Assembly: GCA_963714375.1 (NCBI GenBank)
Contig: CAVQOG010000003.1
Coordinates: forward strand, 310,001 to 374,000
DNA from: UBA5794 sp963714375
GTDB taxonomy: Bacteria; Actinomycetota; Acidimicrobiia; Spongiisociales; UBA5794
Direction: 5' to 3'
DNA: 64,000 nt
Below are positions 8,896-17,306 of this stretch, piece by piece. How positions within the stretch are numbered: position 1 is the first letter of the stretch; each line of letters begins with the position of its first letter. The notes beneath the pieces were generated by a model, which was not told the DNA's origin, made no database searches, and saw nothing but the letters and a program-made list of their open reading frames with translations. Both the position numbers and the translations under genes were made by a program.

Positions 8896-9882
8896 ATGCA
8901 GGTTGCAAGCTACCTCCCGGACAAGAACCTTGCCCTCGAACTCGTCCGCGTCACTGAGGCTGCTGCGATATCGGCGGCACGTGTGCAGGGGCGCGGCGAC
9001 AAGGAGGCAGTTGACCAGGCAGCGGTCGATGCTATGCGTCAGGTGCTCTCCCGCATCAGCCTTGACGGCATCGTCGTCATTGGAGAAGGCGAAAAGGACG
9101 AAGCTCCGATGCTCTACAACGGAGAAGTCGTAGGGAACGGACAACTCCCGCAGGTCGATGTCGCAGTCGATCCTGTCGATGGCACACGGCTCACCGCCGA
9201 GGGTCGTGGCGGTGCCTTAGCCGTTATTGCACTCGCCGAGCGCGGATCAATGTATGCGCCGGGGAGCCTCGTCTACATGGACAAGTTGGCTGTCGGAGAG
9301 GCTGCGGTAGGTACGGTCGATATCGATGCACCTGTCGAGCACAACCTCCGCGCTGTCGCCAGGGCGCTCGGAAAACAGGTATCGGACGTCACCGCCGTCG
9401 TCCTTGACCGCCCAAGAAACGAGCCCTACATCAACGAGATCAGGGCAGCAGGTGGTCGGATCTCGCTCATCGGGGATGGGGACATTCAAGGCTCCATAAC
9501 CGCTGCACTCGACGGCACCGGTGTGGACATCCTCCTGGGTATCGGTGGTTCACCCGAGGCGGTGACATCTGCCTGCGCCATGGCTGCGATGCGAGGCGAG
9601 ATTCAATGCAAGCTCTGGCCCCGGGACGATTCAGAACGCGAATATGCCGCCGAGCGCGGACTGGATCTCAATCAAGTTCTGACAACTCGCGATCTCGTCG
9701 ACTCTGACGACACCTTCTTCGCAGCGACCGGTGTGACCACCGGTTCGTTGCTCAACGGTGTCCGATTCGGCGGCGTGCACACAACCACACACTCGGTCAT
9801 CATGCGTTCACGCTCCGGCACAATCCGCTTCATCGAAGCCGACCACCGCGTCGAATGGGTCGAAGGCGAAATCAAGGTTTAG
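8896..9882 (+). CDS. glpX: Fructose-1,6-bisphosphatase class II
   Basis: GlpX hydrolyses fructose-1,6-bisphosphate in gluconeogenesis and is the usual FBPase of actinobacteria. The 328-residue protein has the class II motifs GIVVIGEGEKDEAPML, AVDPVDGTRLTAEGRGG (metal and phosphate site) and GIGGSPEAVTSACAM. It starts 2 bp after the thiolase stop. Downstream lies a palindromic repeat that probably ends transcription. Confidence 0.95.
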   Translation: MQVASYLPDKNLALELVRVTEAAAISAARVQGRGDKEAVDQAAVDAMRQVLSRISLDGIVVIGEGEKDEAPMLYNGEVVGNGQLPQVDVAVDPVDGTRLTAEGRGGALAVIALAERGSMYAPGSLVYMDKLAVGEAAVGTVDIDAPVEHNLRAVARALGKQVSDVTAVVLDRPRNEPYINEIRAAGGRISLIGDGDIQGSITAALDGTGVDILLGIGGSPEAVTSACAMAAMRGEIQCKLWPRDDSEREYAAERGLDLNQVLTTRDLVDSDDTFFAATGVTTGSLLNGVRFGGVHTTTHSVIMRSRSGTIRFIEADHRVEWVEGEIKV

Positions 9883-9888
9883 ACGGGA

Positions 9889-9932
9889 CGCGTACCCAGG
9901 GCTCCATTGGACAAATATGTCGGCTGGAGCCC
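9889..9932. repeat. CGCGTACCCAGGG-family palindromic repeat
   Basis: Starts with CGCGTACCCAGGG and contains the arms GGGCTCCA (9899-9906) and TGGAGCCC (9925-9932) around an inner GACA/TGTC. It lies between convergent glpX and the glycosyltransferase gene, where it may act as a bidirectional terminator. Related copies are at 22189-22242, 32501-32513 and 62951-62964. Confidence 0.7.
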
Positions 9933-9943
9933 ACAGAACAGAC

Positions 9944-11038
9944 TCAGACTTCGGTCGTCAGCTTCTCGAGTGCCTCGTCGTAGGCCGGCGCCACGACTGA
10001 CCAATCGTATTGGAACGTCGCATCGCGGAGTGCGGCGCTGCCTGGCTCGGCGAGGGTGCGCTCGATGAGGTCGGCTGCTTCAGATGGCGAATCGAAGAGC
10101 GTCGTCGTGGGATCGGCACCAATGGCTGCGATGCGTTCGGGATAGACCAGGCGGTTGGGGAGAACCGGCTGTGCACCGGCCGCGATCGCTTCAACGACCC
10201 CGATCCCAAAGAACTCCTGATCAGCGGTCGACAGAACAACCGACGATTCCAGCAGGATCTCCTCGTAGCGTTCCCGATCAGCATGACCGTCGTGGATCAG
10301 GCGATGACCAAGGAGCTCGGTGATCTCGGCGAAGGTCTCGGGCACGGACACGAACACTTCGCCGCACATTGCGATGCGGAACTCGACTCCCCGCTCAAGG
10401 AGCAGGCCTACAATGGCCTTGAGTTCGTCTGGGCCCTTGTCGTGCTCCCAACGCTGGTTCCACACGATGAGAGGCGGACCGGCGGCGTTGATACAGTCAC
10501 CACGAAACGGCTCAAGATCAACCCCGACCGGCAGCACGATCGAGGCGTCCATCACATCATCGACGAGGTGAACATGCTTGTCCTCAGGGAATGCATTGAG
10601 GAATCTCGTGGCTTCGACTCTGAACACTGACCGGTGGTACTCCGAATTGAAGATCACGAGATCGGATACCGCGGCACTTGCCCAGTTCTTCATCTGGTAC
10701 GTGAAGTCGACTTTGTCCGCAGGCGACAACGGATACGTGAACTGGCTCTCATGAAAGTACGTCGCAATCGGAACGCCCGGCGCCACATTTCTCACCGCAC
10801 CGGCAAAAGCCGACACGTCCATCATCGACGAGGCGAGGATCACATCAGGCGACCAACCCGAGTCAACCAAGAACCTGAGCTCCTCAGCAAGCGTGAGAAA
10901 CGCCCCGTGCATCCGCCATTTCCAGAACCGCGCATCATGTGAAACAATCCGGACATCGTGGGCCGAATGATCTCGATACCCATCAGCCCATACCTTGTGG
11001 GAGCCGCCGTAGTAGGGCTCGACCAGAACAACATTCAT
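9944..11038 (-). CDS. Glycosyltransferase related to tRNA-queuosine mannosyltransferase (DUF3524/GT4)
   Basis: A 364-residue cytosolic glycosyltransferase. The N-terminus NVVLVEPYYGGSHKVWADGY and the motifs YFHESQFTYPLS, LVIFNSEYHRSVF and VWNQRWEHDKGPDE resemble the DUF3524 family. That family includes animal GTDC1, the enzyme that mannosylates queuosine in tRNA-Asp. The C-terminal GT-B half carries the nucleotide-sugar site EFFGIGVVEAIAAGA. Bacterial members are known from sequence, but their acceptor is less clear. It is a single gene on the minus strand with no queuosine genes nearby, so the tRNA role is inference. Confidence 0.8.
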   Translation of the reverse strand: MNVVLVEPYYGGSHKVWADGYRDHSAHDVRIVSHDARFWKWRMHGAFLTLAEELRFLVDSGWSPDVILASSMMDVSAFAGAVRNVAPGVPIATYFHESQFTYPLSPADKVDFTYQMKNWASAAVSDLVIFNSEYHRSVFRVEATRFLNAFPEDKHVHLVDDVMDASIVLPVGVDLEPFRGDCINAAGPPLIVWNQRWEHDKGPDELKAIVGLLLERGVEFRIAMCGEVFVSVPETFAEITELLGHRLIHDGHADRERYEEILLESSVVLSTADQEFFGIGVVEAIAAGAQPVLPNRLVYPERIAAIGADPTTTLFDSPSEAADLIERTLAEPGSAALRDATFQYDWSVVAPAYDEALEKLTTEV

Positions 11039-11143
11039 GGGCGAACCCTACGGCTGCTGGGTCGTTGAAGGCGATGGGTTGGTATCAGCCCTCGAAGTCC
11101 AACGCCAGAGGATCGAGAAGCCGGACCCAGGGCCCGTATCGGA

Positions 11144-11931
11144 CTATGGCTGTGGCGCGATCATCGTCGTCGTTGGCCAGGAGCCTTCGGGAAGGCTGAC
11201 ATCTTCAAGGATCAGATTCCAGTCATAATCTGAAAGGGGGGCGATCGAAGCCGCTATTTCGATGGCACGCTCAAGCGATGCTGCATGGATCTGCGAGAAC
11301 ACCGTCACCGTATCTGAGTGCTGCCAAATCACTGTCATGGTCACGCCGTTGGGCTCGATGTATCTGAAGACCTTCGCCACGGATCCGTCGTAGACGACCA
11401 TGTCATCCATCGCCGTCAGTTCGGCGTCGTCTGACAGCAATCCTTCCAACAAGACCGAGTACTCGTATCCGACCCCCCTGCCGCGTTCGTCAGTCAGTAC
11501 CTCAATGGACACACCCTCTGATGCCGTCTTGGACTCGTAGACCACGAAGGATTGGACACCAAGGTCACCCGCACCGGTTGCAAGCCATTCGTCCGGATCC
11601 AGGCCGAGCTTTGGGCGGCCAACGACCTCTACTACCGGTTCGGTCGGAGCAAGCGTCGTAGCAACATCAACTTCGTCCGATTCCGACGCAAGGGTTGTGG
11701 GAGGGGCGGCGCCCCCGGCTCCGGGTGCGAAGCCTGGTCGCCATCGCTGCCGACCAGGAGGGCTGTCACACCGAACGCACCAAACACCAGAACAACTGCG
11801 GTTGCACCGGCAAGGATGCGGCTGGCGCGCACGCGCCGTTCGACCGTGGACCGGTCCTGCAGCTCCATCGTGGCAATCTGGCTTTGTGTCTCGTTGCTCG
11901 CTTGTGTCAATCGGTCATCGATGGTTCTCAT
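11144..11931 (-). pseudogene. Membrane-anchored partner of the ECF sigma factor, frameshifted
   Basis: The ATG at 11931 overlaps the sigma-factor stop. The first frame encodes a hydrophilic N-terminus (MRTIDDRLTQASNETQ), one membrane helix (ILAGATAVVLVFGAFGVTAL) and VGSDGDQ. Near 11715-11750 coding character moves to another frame, APGAGGAAPPTTLASESDEV, and continues without stops through WLATGAGDLG to the end at 11144. One missing base, or two extra, explains it. The intact product would be about 262 residues: cytosolic tail, one helix, a Pro/Thr-rich linker and an outer domain of unknown fold. An anti-sigma role is inferred from position only. Confidence 0.65.
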
Positions 11932-12465
11932 GATCCGTTCCCTTCGTTAAGTTGCGTGTTGAGTGCGTGTTTGGCTCGTTGCAAATGGGTCTTCACCGTG
12001 TTCTGTGAACACTCGAGAATGGAAGCGATCTCGGCAATGGAGCTTCCGTCGTAGTAGCGCAGCGCAATGACCTGGGCCTGCCGCTTCGGCAACTTGCGGA
12101 CCGCAGTCCACGTCGCCGTGGTATCGGGTGATCAGCTCAGGAACCACTGATTCCGATCCCCGGAACCGGAGAAGAGCCCGCGCCTCTGCCGTCCTGCGCC
12201 GAAACACGGAAACCGCACGATTCGAAACAACGCGGCGAACCCAAGCACCCGGATTCGGATATCGACCGACCTGTTCCCAGCGCTTGTATGCGGCAAGAAA
12301 GGCATCCTGGGCAAGATCCTCGGCGCCGGATCGACTTCCCGAGATCACATACGCCAAACCAACGACCTGGCGAAGCTCGCTGGCATAGAAACTTGCGAAG
12401 TCTCTCAGAACCGGGCTAACCGCATCGGCCGCCTGCTCGTCACGCACTTCATCATCTATCGTCAA
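11928..12465 (-). pseudogene. ECF-type RNA polymerase sigma factor, frameshifted before region 4
   Basis: A TTG start at 12465 with a GGAGG motif just upstream gives sigma region 2 (SGAEDLAQDAFLAAYKRWEQ, WVRRVVSNRAVSVFRRR). At about 12108-12116 the frame breaks. Region 4 continues one frame over as TAVRKLPKRQAQVIALRYYD and then SIAEIASILECSQNTVKTHL, ending at the TGA at 11928-11930 that overlaps the next gene. One extra base explains it. An alternative GTG start at 12516 is possible. The intact protein would be about 178 residues, an extracytoplasmic-function sigma factor paired with the downstream membrane protein. Confidence 0.8.
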
Positions 12466-12533
12466 CGGGATTCCTCCAGCAATCGCATTCTCACCCAGTA
12501 AGACGCATACCTCCACCGAAACGGGTGACAGGA

Positions 12534-12652
12534 ATCCGATGACCGATTTCAGAAATCAGATAACGGCTAACGGACAGCCGAGGACCGATTACCGATGACC
12601 GATACAGAAGTCGGTTATCGGATATCGGATGTCGGATATCGGACAGTCAGAG
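12534..12652. repeat. Degenerate 7-bp tandem array with inverted halves
   Basis: Seventeen consecutive heptamers can be read in register. The first half is mainly ACCGAT-type (GACCGAT, TACCGAT, GACCGAT). The second half is TCGGATA-type (TCGGTTA, TCGGATA, TCGGATG, TCGGATA), which is the reverse complement, so the array can fold into a long imperfect hairpin. It lies between recR and the sigma-factor gene, reaching 6 bases into the recR end. Confidence 0.75.
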
Positions 12653-13240
12653 TTCTTGGCGGCCGGTGAGGGCTCGGCCGAGGGTGACTTCGTCTGCGTA
12701 GTCGAGATCGCCACCGACGGGAAGTCCGCTTGCGAGACGGGTCACCGTCACGCCAAGAGGCTTGAGGCGTCGTGAGATCATCATTGCGGTTGTGTCGCCC
12801 TCAAGGGTCGGATTCGTTGCGGCGATGACTTCGGTGATGCCTTCCAACCCCACCCGATCAACCAGCTCCTTGATACGCAGATTCTCTTCATGAATGCCTG
12901 CAATCGGATTCACAGCGCCACCGAGCACGTGATAGCGGCCTCTGAATGACTGTGTCCGTTCGAGCACGGGGATGTCCTGTGCACGCTCAACGACGCAGAT
13001 AACGGTTGTGTCGCGTCGGAGATCAGAACAGATCGAGCACTCCTGGTCTGCGGTGACGTTGTAGCACCGGTTACACAGTCGAACGGATGACCGCATCTCG
13101 CTTATTGCATCTGCGAGACGTTGAGCGTCAGCTTCCTCGGCGTTGAGGAGATGGAAGGCAATCCGTTGCGCACTCTTCCGACCGACACCTGGCAGCCTCG
13201 CGAGTTCATCGATCAGCCGTTGGATGGGTGGCTCGAACAT
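12647..13240 (-). CDS. recR: Recombination mediator RecR
   Basis: RecR acts with RecF/RecO to load RecA at gapped DNA. From the ATG at 13240 the protein has 197 residues, the standard length. It has the helix-hairpin-helix LARLPGVGRKSAQRIAFHLL, the C4 zinc motif CNRCYNVTADQECSIC, the Toprim start VICVVERAQDI and the C-terminal ATNPTLEGDTTAMM segment. Its ATG overlaps the stop of the frameshift-corrected ybaB (TGATG). The dnaX-ybaB-recR neighbourhood is conserved in many bacteria, although here dnaX is divergent. Confidence 0.95.
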   Translation of the reverse strand: MFEPPIQRLIDELARLPGVGRKSAQRIAFHLLNAEEADAQRLADAISEMRSSVRLCNRCYNVTADQECSICSDLRRDTTVICVVERAQDIPVLERTQSFRGRYHVLGGAVNPIAGIHEENLRIKELVDRVGLEGITEVIAATNPTLEGDTTAMMISRRLKPLGVTVTRLASGLPVGGDLDYADEVTLGRALTGRQEL

Positions 13241-13567
13241 CAGCCGAGCATGCCACCAAGGTCGAGCCCGGCCGCAGCTCCACCCATCGACGCTTCGGCA
13301 TCGGCCTGCATCGCTGCGTAGGCCTGATTGACCGCAGCGACGACCAGATCGCTGACCATGTCGGGGTCGTCGGGATCGAGCACCGTCGGGATCGAGATCC
13401 ACGGAGAGCAGTTCGCCTGTTCCCTTCATGGTCGCCTTGACAACACCGCCACCGACGGTGCCTTCATAGGTCTTGGCAGCAAGGGTCTCTTGTGCAGCCA
13501 CCATCTGGGCCTGCATCTGTTGAGCCTGCTGCATGAGCTGTTGCATATCTTTTGGCATTTTGGACAT
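13240..13567 (-). pseudogene. YbaB/EbfC nucleoid-associated protein, frameshifted
   Basis: The ATG at 13567 begins MSKMPKDMQQLMQQAQQM, then TYEGTVGGGVVKATMKGTGE, the typical YbaB/EbfC DNA-binding fold. Near 13395-13405 similarity shifts one frame and continues as ISIPTVLDPDDPDMVSDLVV, then AAVNQAYAAMQADAEA and a Gly-rich tail ending at the TGA at 13240-13242. One extra base accounts for it. The intact protein would be about 108 residues. A disrupted copy of such a conserved gene beside intact recR points to a sequence error, though this cannot be proved here. Confidence 0.8.
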
Positions 13568-13673
13568 GGCGGCAGGGTAGCGAGACGCAGACGTGCACCA
13601 ACGCATCCCAGTCCGCGAAAGCGAACCGGCGCCGGTGTCCTTTGTGACACAGCAGCGGTCTACTGTTGAACAG

Positions 13674-15497
13674 ATGCAATATCAGGCGCTCTATCGCAAG
13701 TATCGACCACAACGATTCGACGAGGTCATCGGGCAGGACCATGTCACCACGACCCTCGCAAGGGAGGTCGTTGACAGCAAGGTTGCCCACGCATACCTGC
13801 TTGCTGGGCCGAGAGGAACCGGGAAGACCACCACTGCCCGTCTGCTTGCCAAGTCACTGAATTGTGCCAACCGCGCACCCGACGGCGAACCAGACAACGA
13901 GTGTCCATCGTGTATCGGGATCACCGAGGGGTCTTCTCTCGATGTGATAGAGCTCGACGCGGCATCCCACAACAAGGTTGAGGACATTCGCGAGATTCGC
14001 ACGAACGCAGGGACGGTTGCCGCGACCGCCGGATCACATCGCGTCTACATCCTTGATGAAGCCCACATGCTGACTCGCGCAGCTGGCAACGCCCTCTTGA
14101 AGATCCTTGAGGAACCTCCAGCGCATGTGATCTTCGTGCTCGCAACCACCGAGCCATACAAGCTCCTCGACACCATCCGATCTCGCGCTCAACGCTTCGA
14201 TTTCCACCCGGTCGCGACCGAAACCCTCATCGACTATCTCGCAGACATCGCCGTGAGAGAAGGGTTCACGGCAGACCGTGCAGCCCTTGAAGCTGTCACC
14301 TCCCACTCTGGTGGTTCCGTTCGCGACGCGATGAGCCTGTTGGAGCAGGTGGCAGCGCTCGGTGCGGGAACCGTCTCTTCAAGTGGTGTGTCCACGGCGT
14401 TGGGACTCGCAGACCGGGACGTGTTCGCAGAACTAGTCAAAGTGATCGCCGATGGTGATGCCGCTGCAGCGCTCGCACTCGTTGCGCGACTCGCATCCCA
14501 GGGAGCAGACCTCCGAAGGTTTGTGGCAGATGGTCTCGCCCATTTCCGAGGCATCTTCCTCGCCCAATACGCCTCGAACATCGACGAAGTCGTTGATGCA
14601 TCCACCGAAACAATCGCCGAATGGAAGCAACAGGCGACGGTTCTGTCCAGCGTGGAGGTACTCCGGACCATCGACGAGCTTTCGACGGCTCTTCTCCAAC
14701 TTCGAGATGGCCGCGAAGAGCGCCTCGTCGTGGAGATCTCACTCATCAGACTGACACGGCCAGAGACGGTTGAATCGGTCGATGGCCTCCACGCCAGGAT
14801 CGGGAGAATGGAACGAGAGCTCACTGCTTTCAGCTCACAGCTCACAGCTTCAGAGAGCGAAAACCAACAGCCTGTCCCCCCTTCAGGGGGGACGGATCCG
14901 ACGGAGTCGGATCAGGGGGGCGTGCGAGCCCGCGAGCCCCGTCCGGAGCAGATCTCAGAAGCCACTACCCAACAGCCCGTCCCCCCTCCAGGGGGGACGG
15001 ATCCGACGGAGTCGGATCAGGGGGGCGTGCGAGCCCGCGAGCCCCGTCCGGAGCGAAAGTCAGAAGTCAGAAGTCAGAAGTCAGAAGTCGGCCAACCAGA
15101 CATCACCCTCGATTCCTTTCTCACGGCCTGGCCCGCGATCATGGCTGAGATCCGTGAGACCGTCGGGCCTCGCCGCCAAGCGCTGTTGCGAGAGGCATCG
15201 CCGCGCGACCTCCAAGGCTCAACCGTCGTGTTTGAGGTTGCTTCTCATATGCATTTCCATCTTGAACAGCTCAAAGCGGACAGCGGGATTGCAGATGCCA
15301 TCGCGGATGCAACCGATCAGCGCCTCGGTTCACGACTGTCCGTGTCGTTCAGATCTGCAGACGCGCCTGCTCCGGAGCCGGACCCGGAACTGGACCTCGT
15401 GCCGGACAAGGATGACCTCCTGGACGCAGACGACGACGAGGCTGTCGATCCGGTTGCCGTCGTGGCAAACATCTTCGACGGCCAGATCATCGAATAG
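13674..15497 (+). CDS. dnaX: DNA polymerase III subunit gamma/tau
   Basis: DnaX is the clamp-loader ATPase. From the ATG at 13674 (QYQALYRKYRPQRFDEVIGQ) the protein has 607 residues. It shows the Walker A GPRGTGKTTTARLLAK, a zinc module (CANRAPDGEPDNECPSC), Walker B VYILDEAHMLTR and sensor 1 FVLATTEPYKLL. The tau linker, about residues 385-475, is made of translated repeats: a 26-28 residue unit containing GGTDPTESDQGGVRAREPRP occurs twice, then a heptad repeat gives KSEVRSQKSEV. An acidic C-terminus follows. The frame is open from 13593, but the upstream part does not resemble DnaX. Confidence 0.95.
   Translation: MQYQALYRKYRPQRFDEVIGQDHVTTTLAREVVDSKVAHAYLLAGPRGTGKTTTARLLAKSLNCANRAPDGEPDNECPSCIGITEGSSLDVIELDAASHNKVEDIREIRTNAGTVAATAGSHRVYILDEAHMLTRAAGNALLKILEEPPAHVIFVLATTEPYKLLDTIRSRAQRFDFHPVATETLIDYLADIAVREGFTADRAALEAVTSHSGGSVRDAMSLLEQVAALGAGTVSSSGVSTALGLADRDVFAELVKVIADGDAAAALALVARLASQGADLRRFVADGLAHFRGIFLAQYASNIDEVVDASTETIAEWKQQATVLSSVEVLRTIDELSTALLQLRDGREERLVVEISLIRLTRPETVESVDGLHARIGRMERELTAFSSQLTASESENQQPVPPSGGTDPTESDQGGVRAREPRPEQISEATTQQPVPPPGGTDPTESDQGGVRAREPRPERKSEVRSQKSEVGQPDITLDSFLTAWPAIMAEIRETVGPRRQALLREASPRDLQGSTVVFEVASHMHFHLEQLKADSGIADAIADATDQRLGSRLSVSFRSADAPAPEPDPELDLVPDKDDLLDADDDEAVDPVAVVANIFDGQIIE
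14831..14851. repeat. Heptamer repeat inside dnaX
   Basis: Three consecutive heptamers, CAGCTCA, CAGCTCA and CAGCTTC, in the linker-coding part of dnaX. They have the same period and sequence type as the intergenic array at 22674-22743. Confidence 0.6.
14865..15055. repeat. Two direct copies of a GC-rich double-hairpin element inside dnaX
   Basis: Copies at 14865-14950 and 14970-15055 are offset by 105 bp (35 codons), so both are read in the same frame. Each holds a CCCCCC/GGGGGG hairpin and a GATCCGAC/GTCGGATC hairpin, then GAGCCCGCGAGCCCCGTCC. The last motif recurs, with one change, in the intergenic region at 43786-43804. Confidence 0.8.
15058..15091. repeat. AGTCAGA heptamer array inside dnaX
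   Basis: Four perfect AGTCAGA heptamers (15058-15085) and a partial fifth. Because 7 is not a multiple of 3, the translation cycles through three frames and gives KSEVRSQKSEV. AGTCAGA also occurs in the intergenic copy at 32474-32494. Confidence 0.8.
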
Positions 15498-15499
15498 CC

Positions 15500-16045
15500 G
15501 TGCGTCTCGGAATCGACCTCGACGGTGTCGTAGCAGACTTCAACGCCGGTTGGATGGCGCGATACAACGCGGAACGGGGAACGAATCTCACCACCGATCT
15601 GGTCGACCACTGGGGAGCGATGAACGACCTGACGGACTTCCCAACGGAGCACGACTTCTGGGAATGGGCACGCAACGGTGACGGACCAGGGCTATTCCGT
15701 CACCTTCCCCTCTATCCCGAAGCATTGCCTGCGCTGGAACGGCTCGCTCAGAGGCATGCGATCGTCATCATTACGACCAAGCCGAGGTGGGCGATACACG
15801 AAACATTCGCCTGGATCGCCGACAATGGGATCCCCACCCGTGAGGTGCATATCACCGGAAAGAAGTGGCTGGTCGACTGCGATATCTACCTCGACGACGG
15901 ACCTCACAACCTCGAGGTTCTGCCTATCGAGCGCCCAAACCGGACGGTGTGCCGCTTTGTCCGACCCTGGAACGAACCCACCGATGGCGTGGTCGACATT
16001 GACACATGGGACACGTTCGAAGCGTTTGTGGGGAACCAGTTGTGA
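15500..16045 (+). CDS. HAD-family 5'(3')-deoxyribonucleotidase-like protein
   Basis: A 181-residue cytosolic HAD phosphatase resembling the NT5C family. The GTG start is followed by RLGIDLDGVVADFNAGWM, the DxDGV nucleophile motif. Motif II is in VIITTKPRWAIHET, and the C-terminal acidic motif is DCDIYLDDGPHNLEVL. Family members dephosphorylate deoxynucleoside monophosphates. It starts 2 bp after dnaX, suggesting co-transcription with a DNA-replication gene, but the substrate is not established from sequence. Confidence 0.8.
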   Translation: MRLGIDLDGVVADFNAGWMARYNAERGTNLTTDLVDHWGAMNDLTDFPTEHDFWEWARNGDGPGLFRHLPLYPEALPALERLAQRHAIVIITTKPRWAIHETFAWIADNGIPTREVHITGKKWLVDCDIYLDDGPHNLEVLPIERPNRTVCRFVRPWNEPTDGVVDIDTWDTFEAFVGNQL

Positions 16046-16126
16046 TGACCAAACACGGAAACACGGCAACCACTATCATCGCAGCGGTGGGGCATCGCCC
16101 CAACACGTAGAGGGAGAATCAAGACA

Positions 16127-17230
16127 ATGAAGAAACGATACGGCTTGATGCTGTTGGTTGCGTTCGCGATGATCATCGCGGCGTGTAGCAGCAGCACAGA
16201 CGACACGACGACAACGACGGCCGCGGCCCCCGAGGCCACGACAACGACCGTTGCGGACACAACAACCACAACGGAGGAACCTAGTGCCGCTGTTGGCTCG
16301 CCAGAGAACCCGATCAAGGTTCTCTTCGTTCCATCGGTGAGCGCTGAGGAGATCATCGCGGGTGGCGAGATCTTGGCGGAGACGCTTGGAGAGGCGACCG
16401 GATTGACCTACGAGGTCAGTGTTCCGACTTCCTACGCGGCAACAATCAACGAGATGTGTGCGTCACCTGACAACACCATCGGATTCATTCCAGCAACGGC
16501 GTATGTTCTCGGCAACGACCTGTGCGGTATTGAGGTCGCCATGAAGTCGCTCCGCTACGGCTTCACCGAATACTGGGCCGAGTTCATCGTGCCACGTGAT
16601 AGTGACGCCACGACCCTCGCGGACCTTGCTGGTCTCAAGTGGGCGTATCCGGATGCGGGTTCAACATCTGGATTCCTTGTACCAAGCGGCATGTTCGCAA
16701 CCGACGGCATCGAGGCAGGCGAGACCTTTGAAGCAGGCGGTCACGGAGCAGTGGTCCGTGCTGTATACAACGGCGAAGCCGATTTCGGAACTGTCTTCTT
16801 CAGCCCGTCAATCGACGGCGAAGGCAACGTGATTTGGGATGGAACGACGGCAGGCGCCGACGTTCCGGACGAAAACGTCGCAGCGTGCACCATTGACGGC
16901 GACGGCCAGATCGACTGTGACGGCGTATTCCCACGGGACGCTCGTCGCGACATCCGGGAAGAAGCCCCGGACGTGATCCAGAAGGTTCGCATCCTCGAGT
17001 TGAGCCAGCCGATTCCAAACGACACCGTCAGCTTCGGTCCAGAGCTCAGCGATGAGATCAGAACGCAGTTCATCACGGCGCTTGCGGCGTTTGCGGCGAA
17101 CGATCCGGACGGATTTGAAACGGCTTTCGATGCCTACTCGTGGAGTAGCGTGACAACGACGGACGATTCGGAATTCGACTTCATCCGTGCACTGATCCAG
17201 TCGCTCGGTCTTACGGTCGAAGACCTCTAA
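16127..17230 (+). CDS. phnD: Phosphonate/phosphite-type ABC transporter, substrate-binding lipoprotein
   Basis: A 367-residue PhnD-like solute-binding protein. A lipoprotein signal peptide ends in AMIIAAC with the lipidated cysteine at residue 20, followed by a Thr-rich linker of about 35 residues. The binding domain has VPSVSAEEIIAGGEILAETL and the ligand-loop region YPDAGSTSGFLVPSGMF. It starts 8 bases after an AGGGAG motif. The order phnD-phnC-phnE is typical. No C-P lyase or phosphite dehydrogenase lies nearby, so phosphonate, phosphite or another anion is possible. Confidence 0.88.
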   Translation: MKKRYGLMLLVAFAMIIAACSSSTDDTTTTTAAAPEATTTTVADTTTTTEEPSAAVGSPENPIKVLFVPSVSAEEIIAGGEILAETLGEATGLTYEVSVPTSYAATINEMCASPDNTIGFIPATAYVLGNDLCGIEVAMKSLRYGFTEYWAEFIVPRDSDATTLADLAGLKWAYPDAGSTSGFLVPSGMFATDGIEAGETFEAGGHGAVVRAVYNGEADFGTVFFSPSIDGEGNVIWDGTTAGADVPDENVAACTIDGDGQIDCDGVFPRDARRDIREEAPDVIQKVRILELSQPIPNDTVSFGPELSDEIRTQFITALAAFAANDPDGFETAFDAYSWSSVTTTDDSEFDFIRALIQSLGLTVEDL

Positions 17231-17251
17231 TCGAGGACAGGCAAATGCTGG

Positions 17252-17282
17252 AATTGGGCGGGGGTTCGTCCCCCGCCCAATT
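17252..17282 (+). terminator. Perfect 13-bp hairpin between phnD and phnC
   Basis: The arms AATTGGGCGGGGG (17252-17264) and CCCCCGCCCAATT (17270-17282) pair perfectly around TTCGT. There is no long U-tract. It could be a partial terminator or a processing/stability element that keeps binding-protein mRNA more abundant than that of the transporter core. Confidence 0.8.
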
Positions 17283-17306
17283 TCGTATAGAGACAGGACG
17301 ACGGAC

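Noticed and set aside
12534..12652. Repeat array considered as a CRISPR
   Set aside because: The units are 7 bp with no spacers, and no cas genes are present in the window.
13568..13673. Possible SRP RNA or tRNA gene between ybaB and dnaX
   Set aside because: This position often holds such RNAs, but I could not identify a conserved loop or cloverleaf.
14770..15681. 303-codon plus-strand frame overlapping dnaX
   Set aside because: It only reads the repeats and the dnaX linker in another frame and shows no recognisable domain.
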